Origin: Streptomyces sp. NBC_01446
Lineage (GTDB): Bacteria > Actinomycetota > Actinomycetes > Streptomycetales > Streptomycetaceae
Length of the DNA stretch: 64,000 bases
Assembly: GCF_026340095.1 (NCBI RefSeq)
Contig: NZ_JAPEPO010000001.1
Location: 62,001-126,000, forward strand
Direction of reading: 5' to 3'
The translations under genes were made by a program, and so were the position numbers. The notes beneath the pieces were generated by a model. The model did not search any database. It was not told the DNA's origin and was given only the letters and a program-made list of their open reading frames with translations. This document shows positions 22,450 to 36,085 of the stretch, piece after piece. Within the stretch, counting starts at the first letter, position 1. Every line of letters starts with the position of its first letter.

Positions 22450-23145
22450 TCAGGTGCCCGGCTTACGGCCGTAGACGTAGACGTCGTCCCCCTTCTTCAG
22501 CAGGGACCAGTACTTCTTCGCGGTGGTACTGGTCATGTTGACGCAGCCGTGCGAGCCGGGCGGGTTCCACATGCTCACGCCGACCGAGTGGAAGGCCTGG
22601 CCGCCGTCGAAGAACTGGCTGTAAGGCATGGGCACGTTGTAGATGCTCGACACGTGGTCGATGTGCCGCCAGTAGATCTTCTTCAGGCCGGTGCGGGTCT
22701 CGTAGCCGTCACGGCCGGTGCGGACCGGAACCGGCCCATAGACGAGGTTCTTGCCGTCCTGGATCCAGCTGAGCTGAAGCGTCAGGTTCACGCAGGCGAT
22801 GCGCCCCTTGTTGACGGGGCATTTCCCGTCTTTGTTGGGGTTGCCGCCGACGGCCTTCTGCTTGTTCATCAGGTCCATCACGCCCCACGTGACAGGCCCC
22901 GCGTAGCCGATGTTCGGGATGATCCCGTGCTTGTTCTGGAAGGCCTGGACGGCCTTGCAGTCCGCGGCGGACTGCTTTCCGTCGACCGGCCGGCCGAGGA
23001 ACCGCTCCACCTGCTTCTGGTAGGGACCGGTCGACGTCGTGCAGCTCGCGGCCTGCGCGGGCGCGGCGCCCAGCGCGAGTGTCAGCGGTGCGACGAGTCC
23101 GGTGATCCCCAGTGCGACGGCTCCCCGTCTGCGTACGTCCCCCAT
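22450..23145 (-). CDS. Secreted L,D-transpeptidase with peptidoglycan-binding domain
   Basis: A 231-residue exported protein. The signal peptide ends near AAPAQA (about residue 32). A PG-binding helical module (about 42-95: YQKQVERFLGRPVDGKQS, FQNKHGIIPNIGYAGPVTW) is followed by a YkuD catalytic domain with the signature FHSVGVSMWNPPGSHGCVNM, containing the catalytic His and Cys. It would form 3-3 crosslinks or modify peptidoglycan in the cell wall. Monocistronic; upstream region gives no recognised operator. Confidence 0.92.
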   Translation of the reverse strand: MGDVRRRGAVALGITGLVAPLTLALGAAPAQAASCTTSTGPYQKQVERFLGRPVDGKQSAADCKAVQAFQNKHGIIPNIGYAGPVTWGVMDLMNKQKAVGGNPNKDGKCPVNKGRIACVNLTLQLSWIQDGKNLVYGPVPVRTGRDGYETRTGLKKIYWRHIDHVSSIYNVPMPYSQFFDGGQAFHSVGVSMWNPPGSHGCVNMTSTTAKKYWSLLKKGDDVYVYGRKPGT

Positions 23146-23299
23146 GGAAGGGCCTTTCCTGGCAGGGCGCTCGAAGCGCCTGACGCGTTCTCTGCCAGGT
23201 AGACCGGTTGCGGGTCTCGATGGTTGCAGCCGCGCTCGGGCTGGGACCCAATGGTGACATTTCCGATGCCTGCGCCATTGAGGACTGTGGTGAAGGGTG

Positions 23300-23758
23300 T
23301 CAGCGCGGGGCGATCGCCGTCTCGGTCGCCGCCTTGATCCGGGCGCCGAAGCCGTCGGCGTCCTTGCGGGCGGCGGAGAGCGCCAGGCCGACGAGGAGCT
23401 TGCCGATGCCGTGGCCTTCCAGCACGTTGAAAATGCGGACCTGCGTCCTGGCGTCGGACAGCGGCTCCAGGTCGTAACCGCCCTCGCGCGCCATCACGCT
23501 GTTCTTCGACACCTCGGCCCAGCGGATCTTCAGCGGGGCGTCGAGGGCGGTGATGCGGAACTCCCTCGCGGTCCTCATCCTGGCGTCCTTGACGGTGCTC
23601 CGGAAGACGGTGCCGACGTTGGTCGGGGTGTCCGGTACACGCTCGATCTTGAGCACGCGGGGGCTGAACTGCGGATCGTTGCGTCCGTCGGCGAGATACT
23701 CGAAGACCTCGTCGACGGGCCGATCGACCACGAACGTCGCTTCGAACTGTCCTGACAT
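23300..23758 (-). CDS. SRPBCC (START/Bet v1-fold) family protein
   Basis: A 152-residue single-domain protein of the polyketide-cyclase/dehydrase-like SRPBCC superfamily: EATFVVDRPVDEVFEYLADG at the N-terminus, central beta-sheet with VGTVFRSTV and IRWAEVSKNS, and a long C-terminal helix. It would bind a hydrophobic ligand in a cavity; no catalytic role can be deduced. ATG 23758 with GGGAG about 6 nt upstream. It follows the broken moaD-like gene in the same orientation. Confidence 0.85.
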   Translation of the reverse strand: MSGQFEATFVVDRPVDEVFEYLADGRNDPQFSPRVLKIERVPDTPTNVGTVFRSTVKDARMRTAREFRITALDAPLKIRWAEVSKNSVMAREGGYDLEPLSDARTQVRIFNVLEGHGIGKLLVGLALSAARKDADGFGARIKAATETAIAPR

Positions 23759-23853
23759 GGGCACTCCCGCCTTGTCGTAGCAGCACGGCGACCCTACGTG
23801 ACGGCCGGACATCCCGCGCGGCGGCCGCAACAGGCTGCGCGCCGGAGCGTCGG

Positions 23854-24190
23854 TCAGGACACTCCTGTCGTACGGGGGCAGTAGTTCGCTCGTTCCCTGG
23901 GGCGAGGTGGACCGAAGCGTGGTCGCGCAAGCCGACCGGGCGGCAGTCCACGACGAGGTACGAGCAGTAGCCGAGCACCCGCGTCGGCCGAGGACGATCG
24001 TCGGGCCGGGAACGGACCTGTTCCAGCGCCTCCGCGAGTACGGACCTGTTCCAGCGCCACCGCGACTACGGACCTGTTCCAGCGCCACCGCGAGTGTCGC
24101 CGCGCGGCAGGGCTCCTCCGCCGTACCGGCCGCCGCCTCGGCCGCCACCCAGTAGCGGATGGCGCCGGCGGGCGTCATCGGCGTCGCCAC
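23854..24190 (-). pseudogene. Broken MoaD/ThiS-family sulfur-carrier gene
   Basis: The minus strand starts at GTG 24190 with AGGAGG 7 nt upstream and reads as a MoaD/ThiS protein (GAIRYWVAAEAAAGTAEEP, ATLAVALEQVR) until a 28-bp unit encoding LAVALEQVR is present three times. Because 28 is not a multiple of three, the frame is lost. Removing two copies (56 bp) restores a reading into VLGYCSYLVVDCRPVGLRDHASVHLAPGNE. A further small insertion near 23886 (CGAGCGA) and another indel before the final stop destroy the C-terminal ubiquitin-like tail ending LLPP...GG. The intact protein would donate sulfur to molybdopterin; it sits beside moeA and moaA. Confidence 0.85.
24012..24095. repeat. Three tandem copies of a 28-bp unit inside moaD
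   Basis: Units at 24012-24039, 24040-24067 and 24068-24095 are identical except at two positions (t/a at unit position 20, g/c at 27). They begin ACGGACCTGTTCCAGCGCC on the plus strand. Two extra copies relative to a functional gene shift the reading frame. Confidence 0.95.
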
Positions 24191-24261
24191 GGCTGTGCCT
24201 CCTGTGTTGAACTGCTCTGATCTGTCGTTCCGTTCGCCGTTGCCGTCGGAATCCCACGCGG

Positions 24262-25518
24262 TCACAGTCCGGGTACGCGCATGACCTCCGCGGTGGCCCC
24301 GGCCGGCACTCCGCCTGGCGGGACGACCGCGAGGCCGTCTGCGAACGTCAGCCCGCGCAGCATCGCCGGGCCGTCGAACGGGAGCGGTGCCACTTCGTGG
24401 TCCGTGCGTTGCACCGGCAGCAGCCGGGTGTCCCGCGGGTGCCCCGGCAGCGGAGCGGCGGCGCGCATCCGGCAGGGTGCCGCGTCCGCGTGCCCGCCGA
24501 GGCGGCGCAGCAGTGGCGCGGCCAGTGTCACCGTGCCGGCGACGGCGGCAAGGGGGTTGCCGGGCAGGCCGACCAGCCGGCGGGTCCGGCCGTCGCAGGT
24601 CGGCGGCAGCCCGGCGAGCAGCATGGGGTGGCCGGGCCGTACGGCGACGGAGTCGACGAGCAGGCGGGCGCCCGCCTCTTCCAGGGTGGCGTGCAGGAAG
24701 TCCACCGGGCCGGCGGCGGTGCTGCCGGTGGTGACGACGACATCGGCGGGCGAGTCGTGTACGGCCTCCCGCAGCAGCCCCAAGTCGTCGGCCACCCGGC
24801 GACTGCCGATCACGTCGGCGCCGCAACTCTGCAGCCACGGCGGCAGCATGGGGCCGAGCGCGTCGCGGACCTGCCCGCGCCGGGGCAGGCCGGACTCCAG
24901 CAACTCGTCGCCCAATACCAGGAGTTCGACGGTCGGGCGGCGGTGTACGGCGAGCCGGTCGTACCCGGCCGCCGCCGCGAATCCCAGCACGGCGGGGGTC
25001 ACCGTGCTGCCGGCCGGGATCAGCACCTCGCCCGCGTGGCACTCCTGACCACGCGGGCGGATGTCGTGGCCCGGAGCCACCGATCCGGGCCCGGTGGAGC
25101 GATCGTGCAGCGTGCCGCCCTCGGCGTCGAACTCCCCATGTTCCCTTCGCAGTACGGCCGTTGCGCCGGTCGGCAGCCGGGCGCCGGTGGCGATGGGGAC
25201 GGCGGTGCCGTGGTCGCTGAGCGGCTCGGACCGGTCGCCGGCGAGGACGGTGGCGCTGCCGACCAGCCACGGTCCCGGTCCGGCCACGGCCCAGCCGTCC
25301 ATCGCGGACGTGTCGAACGGCGGCAGGTCGGTGAGGGCCGTCAGCGGTACGGCGAGAGCGTGACCGAGCGCGTCCGCCAGGGCTCGCGTGACGACGGGCA
25401 GCGGCTGTCCGACGCAGCCCCGTGCGGTCTGCCGGGCCTGTTCCCAGGCCATGTGGGTGCCTGCTGTCACTCCCGCCGTCCCGGTCCCGTCCAGAGTGTG
25501 CGTGCCTGCCGGGGTCAT
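24262..25518 (-). CDS. moeA: Molybdopterin molybdotransferase MoeA
   Basis: A 418-residue MoeA. Domain order is normal: N-terminal linker domain with LPPFDTSAMDGWAV (the conserved substrate-site motif), the MoeA domain II, the molybdopterin-binding domain with TTGSTAAGPVDFL and VGLPGNPLAAVAGTVTL, and a C-terminal beta-barrel domain ending GLAVVPPGG. It inserts molybdate into adenylylated molybdopterin to make Mo-MPT for the FDH-like enzyme at 27333. ATG overlaps the stop of the DUF6457 gene by four bases (ATGA), giving a coupled moaA/DUF6457/moeA unit. Confidence 0.95.
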   Translation of the reverse strand: MTPAGTHTLDGTGTAGVTAGTHMAWEQARQTARGCVGQPLPVVTRALADALGHALAVPLTALTDLPPFDTSAMDGWAVAGPGPWLVGSATVLAGDRSEPLSDHGTAVPIATGARLPTGATAVLRREHGEFDAEGGTLHDRSTGPGSVAPGHDIRPRGQECHAGEVLIPAGSTVTPAVLGFAAAAGYDRLAVHRRPTVELLVLGDELLESGLPRRGQVRDALGPMLPPWLQSCGADVIGSRRVADDLGLLREAVHDSPADVVVTTGSTAAGPVDFLHATLEEAGARLLVDSVAVRPGHPMLLAGLPPTCDGRTRRLVGLPGNPLAAVAGTVTLAAPLLRRLGGHADAAPCRMRAAAPLPGHPRDTRLLPVQRTDHEVAPLPFDGPAMLRGLTFADGLAVVPPGGVPAGATAEVMRVPGL

Positions 25519-25772
25519 GCGGTCCCCGCGCCGTTCTCGGGCTCGGCAGCCCAGCGCTCGGCCAGCGCCGTCACCCTGCGGTTCGCCTCGGCGACAGCCT
25601 CGGGCCCGCCGCCCGCCTGCGCGGCGGCATAGCCGACCAGGAACGAGGTCAGTGGCGCCGCCGGGCGGGCCACACCATGGGCGACGACCTTGGTCATGTC
25701 GAGCAGTTCGGCGACATCGACGTCAAGGTCGACACCGAGTTCGGACTTGACGTCCTCGATCCATTTACGCAT
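25515..25772 (-). CDS. DUF6457 small protein of the Moco cluster
   Basis: An 85-residue acidic protein beginning RKWIEDVKSELGVDLDVDVAELLDMTKVVAHGV, the DUF6457 pattern, with AAPLTSFLVGYAAAQAGG. Such proteins are encoded next to molybdenum-cofactor genes in actinobacteria; the role is unknown. ATG 25772 has AAAGGTGA about 7 nt upstream; a GTG at 25781 is an alternative. Overlaps moeA by 4 nt downstream and lies 59 nt downstream of moaA. Confidence 0.88.
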   Translation of the reverse strand: MRKWIEDVKSELGVDLDVDVAELLDMTKVVAHGVARPAAPLTSFLVGYAAAQAGGGPEAVAEANRRVTALAERWAAEPENGAGTA

Positions 25773-25831
25773 CCAGCTCACCTTTGTTCGTTTCTTCCGC
25801 CTGTTGTCCGTCGTGGGTGGCCCTGGGCCCA

Positions 25832-26896
25832 TCAGCCGCCGATCGCCGACATCGGGCGTTCCGGGCGGCGGAACTCCGGGCTGTTGATGGCGTGGCCGTG
25901 GCCCTTGCCACCGACCGAGGTCCGCCACGCCCCCTCCACCGTCGCGTCGTCGGCGCCCCGACGCAGCAGGGACCGCAGGTCGGACTCCTCGGTGGCGAAG
26001 AGGCAGTTGCGCAACTGTCCGTCCGCCGTCAGCCGCACGCGGTCGCATGTGCCGCAGAAGGGTCGGGTGACGCTGGCGATGACACCCACCAGGGCGTCCG
26101 TACCGGCGATCCTCCACTCCTCCGCGGGCGCGTTGTCCTGCCGCCCGACCGGCACCAGCTCGAAGCGCTCGCCGAGCCGGTCGAGGACCTCCGCCGCCGT
26201 GACCATCCGGTCCCGGTCCCAGGCGCCCTGCGCATCGAGCGGCATCGATTCGATGAACCGCATCTGGTAGCCGTGCTCCGCCGAGAACGCGGCCAGGTCG
26301 ACGATCTCGTCGTCGTTGACCCCCCGCACCGGCACCGTGTTGATCTTCACAGGGTTCAGACCTGCGTCACGCGCGGCCGAGAGCCCGGCCAGTACGTCCT
26401 TGATCCGGTCGCGCCGGGTGATCTCGGCGAACCGCTCCGGGCGCAGCGTGTCGAGGCTGACGTTGACCCGGCTCAGCCCGGCCTCCCGCAGGGCGACCGC
26501 GCTGCGCGCCAGGCCGATGCCGTTGGTGGTGATCGACAGTTCCGGAGCCGGGTCCAGGGCGGACAGGCGGGCCACCAGACCGGGCAGGCCCCGGCGCAGC
26601 AGCGGCTCACCACCGGTCAGCCGGACCTCGGTGATCCCGAGGCGCTCGGTGCCGATACGGACCAGACGTACGACCTCGTCGTCGGTGAGGACTTCGGCCC
26701 GGGGCAGCCAGTTCAGTCCCTCGGCCGGCATGCAGTAGGTGCACCGCAGGTTGCAGCGGTCGGTCAGGGAGAACCGCAGGTCCGTGTGGACCCGCCCGAA
26801 GCGGTCCACGAGGGGCGACGGAACTTCGGGAAGCCGCTCCACGGTGGCCTGCCGGGACAGACCGGGATCGGTCGGATCGTCGCTGTGATCAAGCAC
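25832..26896 (-). CDS. moaA: GTP 3',8-cyclase MoaA
   Basis: A 354-residue radical-SAM protein. The N-terminal cluster motif CNLRCTYC is followed by LTGGEPLLRRGL and later LNPVKINTVPVRGVND. The C-terminal second [4Fe-4S] site is CGTCDRVRLTADGQLRNC. The end HAINSPEFRRPERPMSAIGG is the canonical MoaA tail with the GG that acts in catalysis. It converts GTP to 3',8-cyclo-GTP in the first step of Moco synthesis. GTG 26896 has GGGAGG about 8 nt upstream; longer in-frame readings are not conserved. Confidence 0.95.
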   Translation of the reverse strand: MLDHSDDPTDPGLSRQATVERLPEVPSPLVDRFGRVHTDLRFSLTDRCNLRCTYCMPAEGLNWLPRAEVLTDDEVVRLVRIGTERLGITEVRLTGGEPLLRRGLPGLVARLSALDPAPELSITTNGIGLARSAVALREAGLSRVNVSLDTLRPERFAEITRRDRIKDVLAGLSAARDAGLNPVKINTVPVRGVNDDEIVDLAAFSAEHGYQMRFIESMPLDAQGAWDRDRMVTAAEVLDRLGERFELVPVGRQDNAPAEEWRIAGTDALVGVIASVTRPFCGTCDRVRLTADGQLRNCLFATEESDLRSLLRRGADDATVEGAWRTSVGGKGHGHAINSPEFRRPERPMSAIGG

Positions 26897-27332
26897 GGTT
26901 GCGCCCTCCCATGAAATACCGGAAGCCGGAGCTGGTGAAATATTAGAGACCAGGCTTCGCGAATTATCCAGGGGTCGGGATCCGACACCTTTCCCCACTC
27001 CACTCATTCCTCGCTCATCGATCATCGATCATCATCGGAAGGTTTCCCGGAGAAGTCAAAGTGCGGTTCTCGATGACATCATCGGTCAGAGCTACCGACC
27101 TTCGAACCCTAGGTAGGGCAAGGGCTCTGCACTGATAAGCGGCGCCTATCAGGTGATCGGAAACGCCTCTTTGACGGGGCCCATGAATTGCAGGAAGCTT
27201 CTCTCGCGGCGATGAGGAGTAAACGTGACCGGCGCGCGCAGGTAAACCGCGTAAAAGTGAACACGGAAAACAGGCCGCGTTTCCCGGGGACCCGTCCACC
27301 CAGGTGCATGGAAGAAAGAGGCAGACCAGATC
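26897..27332. other. Divergent control region between moaA and the FDH gene
   Basis: About 435 bp of lower-GC sequence without a gene. It contains an ATCATCGATCATCATCGG-like repeat block (27013-27032), a copy of GACATCATCGG at 27075-27085 that recurs before fdhD, and an imperfect palindrome TGATA-AGCGGCGCC-TATCA (27133-27151). These are candidate sites for the LysR regulator or a metal/anaerobiosis sensor. No known riboswitch (for example Moco RNA) was recognised. Confidence 0.4.
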
Positions 27333-29627
<2,295 letters not shown>

Positions 29628-29634
29628 CCGACAC

Positions 29635-29667
29635 CCGGCACTCCCGGAGAGGTTCGGGGAGTGCCGG
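29635..29667 (+). terminator. Terminator after the FDH gene
   Basis: Perfect 11-bp stem CCGGCACTCCC (29635-29645) / GGGAGTGCCGG (29657-29667) with an 11-nt loop, beginning 8 nt after the stop codon. Confidence 0.8.
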
Positions 29668-29731
29668 AGTCCTCGGAGCGCCCGTCGTGAGGGCGGGCCG
29701 AAGCACCAGGTTCAGAGAGGTACTTGGCCGC

Positions 29732-30079
29732 ATGCCCGCGTCTCGCGCCGCCCGCAGTCGGCTTCCCACGGCGGCCGCGATGTGCGCCGCCGGGTGGGGC
29801 GCGAACCAGTTCACCCCGCTCGCGGTGGACCGGACGCAGGAGCGCTGGCCCGCCGTCCCGGTCGCCGCGATGTTCACCACCTACCTGCTGGGTCTCCTGC
29901 CCGGTCTGCTGCTCGGCGGCCCGGCCGCGGACCGGCTGGGCCGATGCCTCACGGTCCGGCCGAAGGCGCGTACCGCAGCCGGCGCCGGTACCCGGAACCG
30001 CCCCGGTGACGCCCCGCACCGTGGAACTGCCCTGCGCCTGCCCGTCACGGCGAGGCACAGCCGTCTGAGTCTTCCCTGA
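29732..30079 (+). pseudogene. N-terminal fragment of an MFS transporter
   Basis: From ATG 29732 (with AGAGAGG upstream) the reading begins like an MFS permease: MCAAGWGANQFTPL, AMFTTYLLGLLPGLLLGGPAADRLGRC, the first two helices and the loop-2 DRLGR motif. After about residue 72 the sequence becomes Arg/Ala/Thr-rich with no membrane segments and stops at 30079. The remaining ten helices are absent, so this is a truncated remnant stranded between the FDH gene and fdhD. A truncated product could be translated but would not transport. Confidence 0.75.
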
Positions 30080-30161
30080 TGGCACGGGCATAGGACGAGG
30101 TCCGCCAGGGGTCATATCGTCGACATCATCGGAGTACCGCTCCGAGGAGAGGAGCAACATC

Positions 30162-30998
30162 ATGGGACGCGTGACCGCGCGGCGGCGTGTGCTGCGAGTT
30201 CGGGACGGGGTGTCCTCGTACCGGCCGGACACCATGGCCGTCGAGGAGCCGATGGAGATCAGGGTGGGCGGCCGTCCGCTCACGGTGACCATGCGGACAC
30301 CGGGCGACGACTTCGATCTCGCGGCCGGGTTCCTGGTGAGCGAGGGCGTGGTGCACTCCGCCGCCGATGTGGCCGGGATCCGCTACTGCGCGGGCGCCAC
30401 GTCCGACGGCGGCAACACGTACAACGTCGTGGATGTGGCCCTGGGCCCCGGCGTGGCCGCCCCTGACGCCTCTCTTGAGCGGAACTTCTACACGACGTCC
30501 TCGTGCGGGCTGTGCGGCAAGGCGAGCCTGGACGCGGTGCGCACCTCGGCGGCGTGGACCGTCTCCGAGGATCCGCTGCGCGTCGGTCCCGAGCTGGTGA
30601 CGGCGCTGCCGGACCGGCTGCGGGCGGCCCAGAAGGTGTTCGACAGCACGGGCGGCCTGCACGCCGCCGCCCTGTTCAGTGCCGACGGGGAGATGCTGTG
30701 CCTGCGCGAGGACGTCGGCCGGCACAACGCCGTCGACAAGGTCGTCGGCCACGCACTGCGCGAGGGGCTGCTGCCGCTGCGCGAGACCGTTCTGATGGTG
30801 AGCGGCCGGGCCTCCTTCGAGCTGGTGCAGAAGGCGCTGATGGCCGGAATCCCGATGCTGGCGGCCGTCTCCGCCCCGTCGTCGCTCGCCGTGGACCTCG
30901 CCGCCGAGAGCGGCCTGACCCTGATCGGCTTCCTGCGCGGCACCTCGATGAACGTGTACACCGGTGCCGAGCGGCTGGCGCAGGTACCCGTGGCCTGA
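30162..30998 (+). CDS. fdhD: FdhD sulfurtransferase
   Basis: A 278-residue FdhD. Conserved features are [29 protein letters not shown], the swivelling CGLC pair in [39 protein letters not shown] and [12 protein letters not shown]. FdhD transfers sulfur from a desulfurase to the molybdenum of formate dehydrogenase, so its partner is the enzyme at 27333. ATG 30162 follows AGGAGAGGAG. Its upstream region has the GACATCATCGG element shared with the FDH control region. Confidence 0.95.
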   Translation: MGRVTARRRVLRVRDGVSSYRPDTMAVEEPMEIRVGGRPLTVTMRTPGDDFDLAAGFLVSEGVVHSAADVAGIRYCAGATSDGGNTYNVVDVALGPGVAAPDASLERNFYTTSSCGLCGKASLDAVRTSAAWTVSEDPLRVGPELVTALPDRLRAAQKVFDSTGGLHAAALFSADGEMLCLREDVGRHNAVDKVVGHALREGLLPLRETVLMVSGRASFELVQKALMAGIPMLAAVSAPSSLAVDLAAESGLTLIGFLRGTSMNVYTGAERLAQVPVA

Positions 30999-31074
30999 CG
31001 GCCTGAACGGTGACTCGTCCGGTGGCCGGCGAGGCCGATTCGCTTTCCCCTGGGCCGTCGGGTAGACCCATGGC

Positions 31075-32004
31075 GTGCTGTTTCGCCAACTCGAATACCT
31101 GGTGGCCCTCTCTCGGGAGCGCCACTTCGCCCGCGCCGCCCAGTCCTGTTTCGTCTCCCAGCCCGCCCTCTCGGAGGCGATCCGCAAGCTGGAGGAGGAG
31201 CTGGACGTGCCGCTGGTCCGGCGCGGCCGCAAGTACGAGGGCCTCACGCCCGAGGGTGAGCGCATCGTCGTGTGGGCGCAGCGGATCCTGGCCGATCGCG
31301 ACGCGCTCAAGGACGAGGTCGGCGCGCTGCGCACCGGGCTGAGCGGCCGGATGCGGATCGGCTCGGTCCCGACCGCGTCCGGCGCCGTCTCGCTGCTGAC
31401 CGGCCCGTTCTGCGCGGAGCACCCGCTGGTGACCGTGGAGGTGATAGCGGATCTCCAGTCGCGGGACATCCTGAGGCAGCTGCAGAACTTCGAGATCGAC
31501 GCCGGCATCACGTATCTGCCCGAGGACCTTGCGGAGCACTTCCACACCCTCCCGCTGTACGAGGAGCGGTACGTGCTTCTGATCACGGCGGTCGATGCCC
31601 TGGCTCATCGGAAGACGGCGACGTGGGCGGAGGCGTCGCGGCTGTCGCTGTGCCTGCTCACCGACTCCATGCAGGGACGCCGGGTGCTGGACGAGGTGTT
31701 CGCCGAGGCCGGGACCCGGCCGTCGCCCCGGGTCGAGACCGACTCGGTGGGCGCGCTGTTCGCCCATGTCAGGACGGGCCGGTGGGCGAGCGTCGTCCCG
31801 CACGCGTGGCTGCACGTCTTCGGCGTCCCGCACGGCATGCGGGCGGTGCCCCTCGTCGAGCCCGCCCGGACGGTGCCGGTCGGCCTGGTGGTCACGGCCC
31901 GCGAACCGGGTTCGGTCATGGCCCGCGCACTGGTGGAGGTCGCCCGGCACACCGATGTGGCCGCCGCGCTGGAACGCCTCCCGGGCGATCCCGCGGTCCC
32001 GTAG
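31075..32004 (+). CDS. LysR-family transcriptional regulator
   Basis: A 309-residue LysR protein. The N-terminal winged HTH reads RQLEYLVALSRERHFARAAQSCFVSQPALSEAIRKLEEELDVPLV. The effector domain (about 90-300) begins GRMRIGSVPTASGAVSLLTGPF. GTG 31075 gives the normal family start. It is co-directional with the FDH and fdhD genes and 76 nt behind fdhD, and may regulate them; ligand unknown. Confidence 0.9.
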   Translation: MLFRQLEYLVALSRERHFARAAQSCFVSQPALSEAIRKLEEELDVPLVRRGRKYEGLTPEGERIVVWAQRILADRDALKDEVGALRTGLSGRMRIGSVPTASGAVSLLTGPFCAEHPLVTVEVIADLQSRDILRQLQNFEIDAGITYLPEDLAEHFHTLPLYEERYVLLITAVDALAHRKTATWAEASRLSLCLLTDSMQGRRVLDEVFAEAGTRPSPRVETDSVGALFAHVRTGRWASVVPHAWLHVFGVPHGMRAVPLVEPARTVPVGLVVTAREPGSVMARALVEVARHTDVAAALERLPGDPAVP

Positions 32005-32014
32005 ACGCGTCCGG

Positions 32015-32476
32015 CTACTCGCCGAGGGACACGACCGTGACCGTCGCCTGCCCGTCGGGCGCGTCATAGCTGACGCTGTCGCCGGCCCGGTGTCCCAGCA
32101 GCGCGCTGCCGAGCGGACTGTCGGCGGTGACCAGTGTCCGGTCAAGGACCGCCGCGCCCTCGCCGATCTGGACGGTCGCCACCGAGCCGTCCGCGTACCG
32201 CAACTCGACCGTGCTGCCCACGCCCACCACGTCCGTGCTGGGCGGGCCCGCGTCGGCGGCGCCGCGCAGGCGCACCTTGATCTCGTCGATACGCGCGTCG
32301 AGACGGTGGGTCTCGTCGGAGCGGATCAACTCGTCGGCCTGGTCGGCATGGTCGCCCACCTCGGTGGTGTCCTGCAACGTGGCCGCGTCCGCGTTGCGTT
32401 CGGCCGTCACGTCGGCGAGTTCCTGCTCGAGTGCGCGGCGCTCGGCGACGCTCATCGGTTCGGGCTCTCCGCTCAT
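32015..32476 (-). CDS. GreA/GreB-type elongation factor-like protein
   Basis: A 153-residue protein with the GreA-like coiled coil (SVAERRALEQELADVTAERNADAATL, LDARIDEIKVRL) and C-terminal FKBP-like domain (STVELRYADGSVATVQIG, DSPLGSALLGHRAGDSVSY). The tip between helices carries acidic residues (TTEVGDHADQADE), as needed for Gre function. Length is like GreA. It converges with the LysR gene. ATG 32476 is behind GGGAGCAGGA. It could modulate RNA polymerase pausing or inhibit it, as some actinobacterial Gre-like factors do; this is inference. Confidence 0.82.
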   Translation of the reverse strand: MSGEPEPMSVAERRALEQELADVTAERNADAATLQDTTEVGDHADQADELIRSDETHRLDARIDEIKVRLRGAADAGPPSTDVVGVGSTVELRYADGSVATVQIGEGAAVLDRTLVTADSPLGSALLGHRAGDSVSYDAPDGQATVTVVSLGE

Positions 32477-32516
32477 TCCTGCTCCCGTCGCTCGTCGTGG
32501 CCGGTGTGCCGGAAGG

Positions 32517-32792
32517 TCACCTGTCGTAGCGGGTCGGCGGGAAGGCATCCCGCTGCGCCCGGGACATCTTGCCGCTCGGCATCTCGCCGCTGTCGACCTC
32601 GCGGTCGACCTCGTTCTGGATCGCCTCGTACTGCTTCGCGGGCCGCTCGGGCTTCTTCACGCGCAGCCCGACGTCCCGCAGGTCCTCCTGCGTGCGCCTT
32701 TCGAGCGCATCCACGTTGGGGCGCAGGGGCATGCCCCGTCGGTCGTCGGGGTTGCCCTCGACGGCTCGGTTGGACTTGTGGTGATGGACCAT
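32517..32792 (-). CDS. Conserved hypothetical protein, small and charged
   Basis: A 91-residue hydrophilic protein rich in Arg, Asp and Glu (PLRPNVDALERRTQEDLRDVGLRV, EIPSGKMSRAQRDAFPPTRY-like end). No family was recognised. ATG 32792 is behind a good AGGAGG, 5 nt away, so translation is likely. It lies between the ClpC-like gene and the Gre-like gene, all on the minus strand with short gaps (43 and 40 nt), suggesting a three-gene stress operon. Confidence 0.7.
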   Translation of the reverse strand: MVHHHKSNRAVEGNPDDRRGMPLRPNVDALERRTQEDLRDVGLRVKKPERPAKQYEAIQNEVDREVDSGEMPSGKMSRAQRDAFPPTRYDR

Positions 32793-32835
32793 GTGTCCTC
32801 CTTGGTTCAGGCGCCATCAGGCGCGCCCGACCGGA

Positions 32836-35388
<2,553 letters not shown>

Positions 35389-35611
35389 GCCAGCTCCTGA
35401 TGCCGAGAGAGATTGGTTCAACTCAAGCGCGATGTCAGCTGGGCCGCAACAGCAGCGAAATCGGCACCCCTGAGCACCGGAATCAAGTCGGTACAGGAAT
35501 GTGACCCGATGGCGTGGGCCTATTTGCGGGCGTGAGGCCCGGGACGCAGGCTGTCGTCAGGGAATCCGGCGGGTGAGCCCCGCGAGAGTCGATGGAGTCG
35601 GAGAGCACATC

Positions 35612-36085
35612 ATGGATGAACGCGCAGACGTCACGCGGTCGCATCCGGCACGAACTGCCTGGTGGGCCGGGGCGGATCCGGCATCGGAGCTCCAGCACCT
35701 GTGGGGCGAGGTGAGCCGTCTGCTGGAGCGCTCTTCACAGCCGGCAGGCCCTTCGCAGCACTGGATGCCCGTGGTGGAGGAAGCTGACTCGGGTGTCGCG
35801 TACGTGGTGCGCGCGGAACTGCCCGGTGTCCGTCGTGAGCGCGTGAACGTAGAGGTGGACGGCAGGGAACTGCACATCTCCGGCTCCGTCGAGGAAACCG
35901 CGGACGGAATTGCTCTGCGTCGCCGGTCAGGGACCTTTTCCTATGGAGTTCGTGTTCCCGGCGATGTCGATATCGATCGCATCCAGGCGGATATGGCGGA
36001 CGGCGTTCTGACGCTGCGCCTGCCCAAGACCGCGGCGGTGACGCGGCGAACGATCGAAATCCGCGCCGAAGGCAGCGACAAGTAG
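35612..36085 (+). CDS. Hsp20/alpha-crystallin small heat-shock protein
   Basis: A 157-residue small chaperone. The ACD (about 55-150) contains WMPVVEEADSGVAYVVRAELPGVRRERVNVEVDGRELHISG and ends with ADGVLTLRLPKTAA, the A-x-x-x-G-x-L motif. ATG 35612 is behind GGAGAG. It holds unfolding proteins for the Clp machinery encoded divergently. No convincing HAIR or RheA-type operator was seen in the 220-bp gap. Confidence 0.92.
   Translation: MDERADVTRSHPARTAWWAGADPASELQHLWGEVSRLLERSSQPAGPSQHWMPVVEEADSGVAYVVRAELPGVRRERVNVEVDGRELHISGSVEETADGIALRRRSGTFSYGVRVPGDVDIDRIQADMADGVLTLRLPKTAAVTRRTIEIRAEGSDK

Noticed and set aside
24012..24095. 28-bp repeats as a possible CRISPR array
   Set aside because: The units are directly adjacent without spacers and lie inside a recognisable coding sequence.
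26897..27332. Moco or other riboswitch in the moaA/FDH gap
   Set aside because: No paired architecture resembling a known riboswitch was recognisable; only short repeats and an imperfect palindrome.
35389..35611. HAIR (HspR) or RheA operator between clpC-like and hsp20 genes
   Set aside because: Only a half site ACTCAAG (35421-35427) and a poor partial match near 35470 were found; no full inverted repeat of either consensus.
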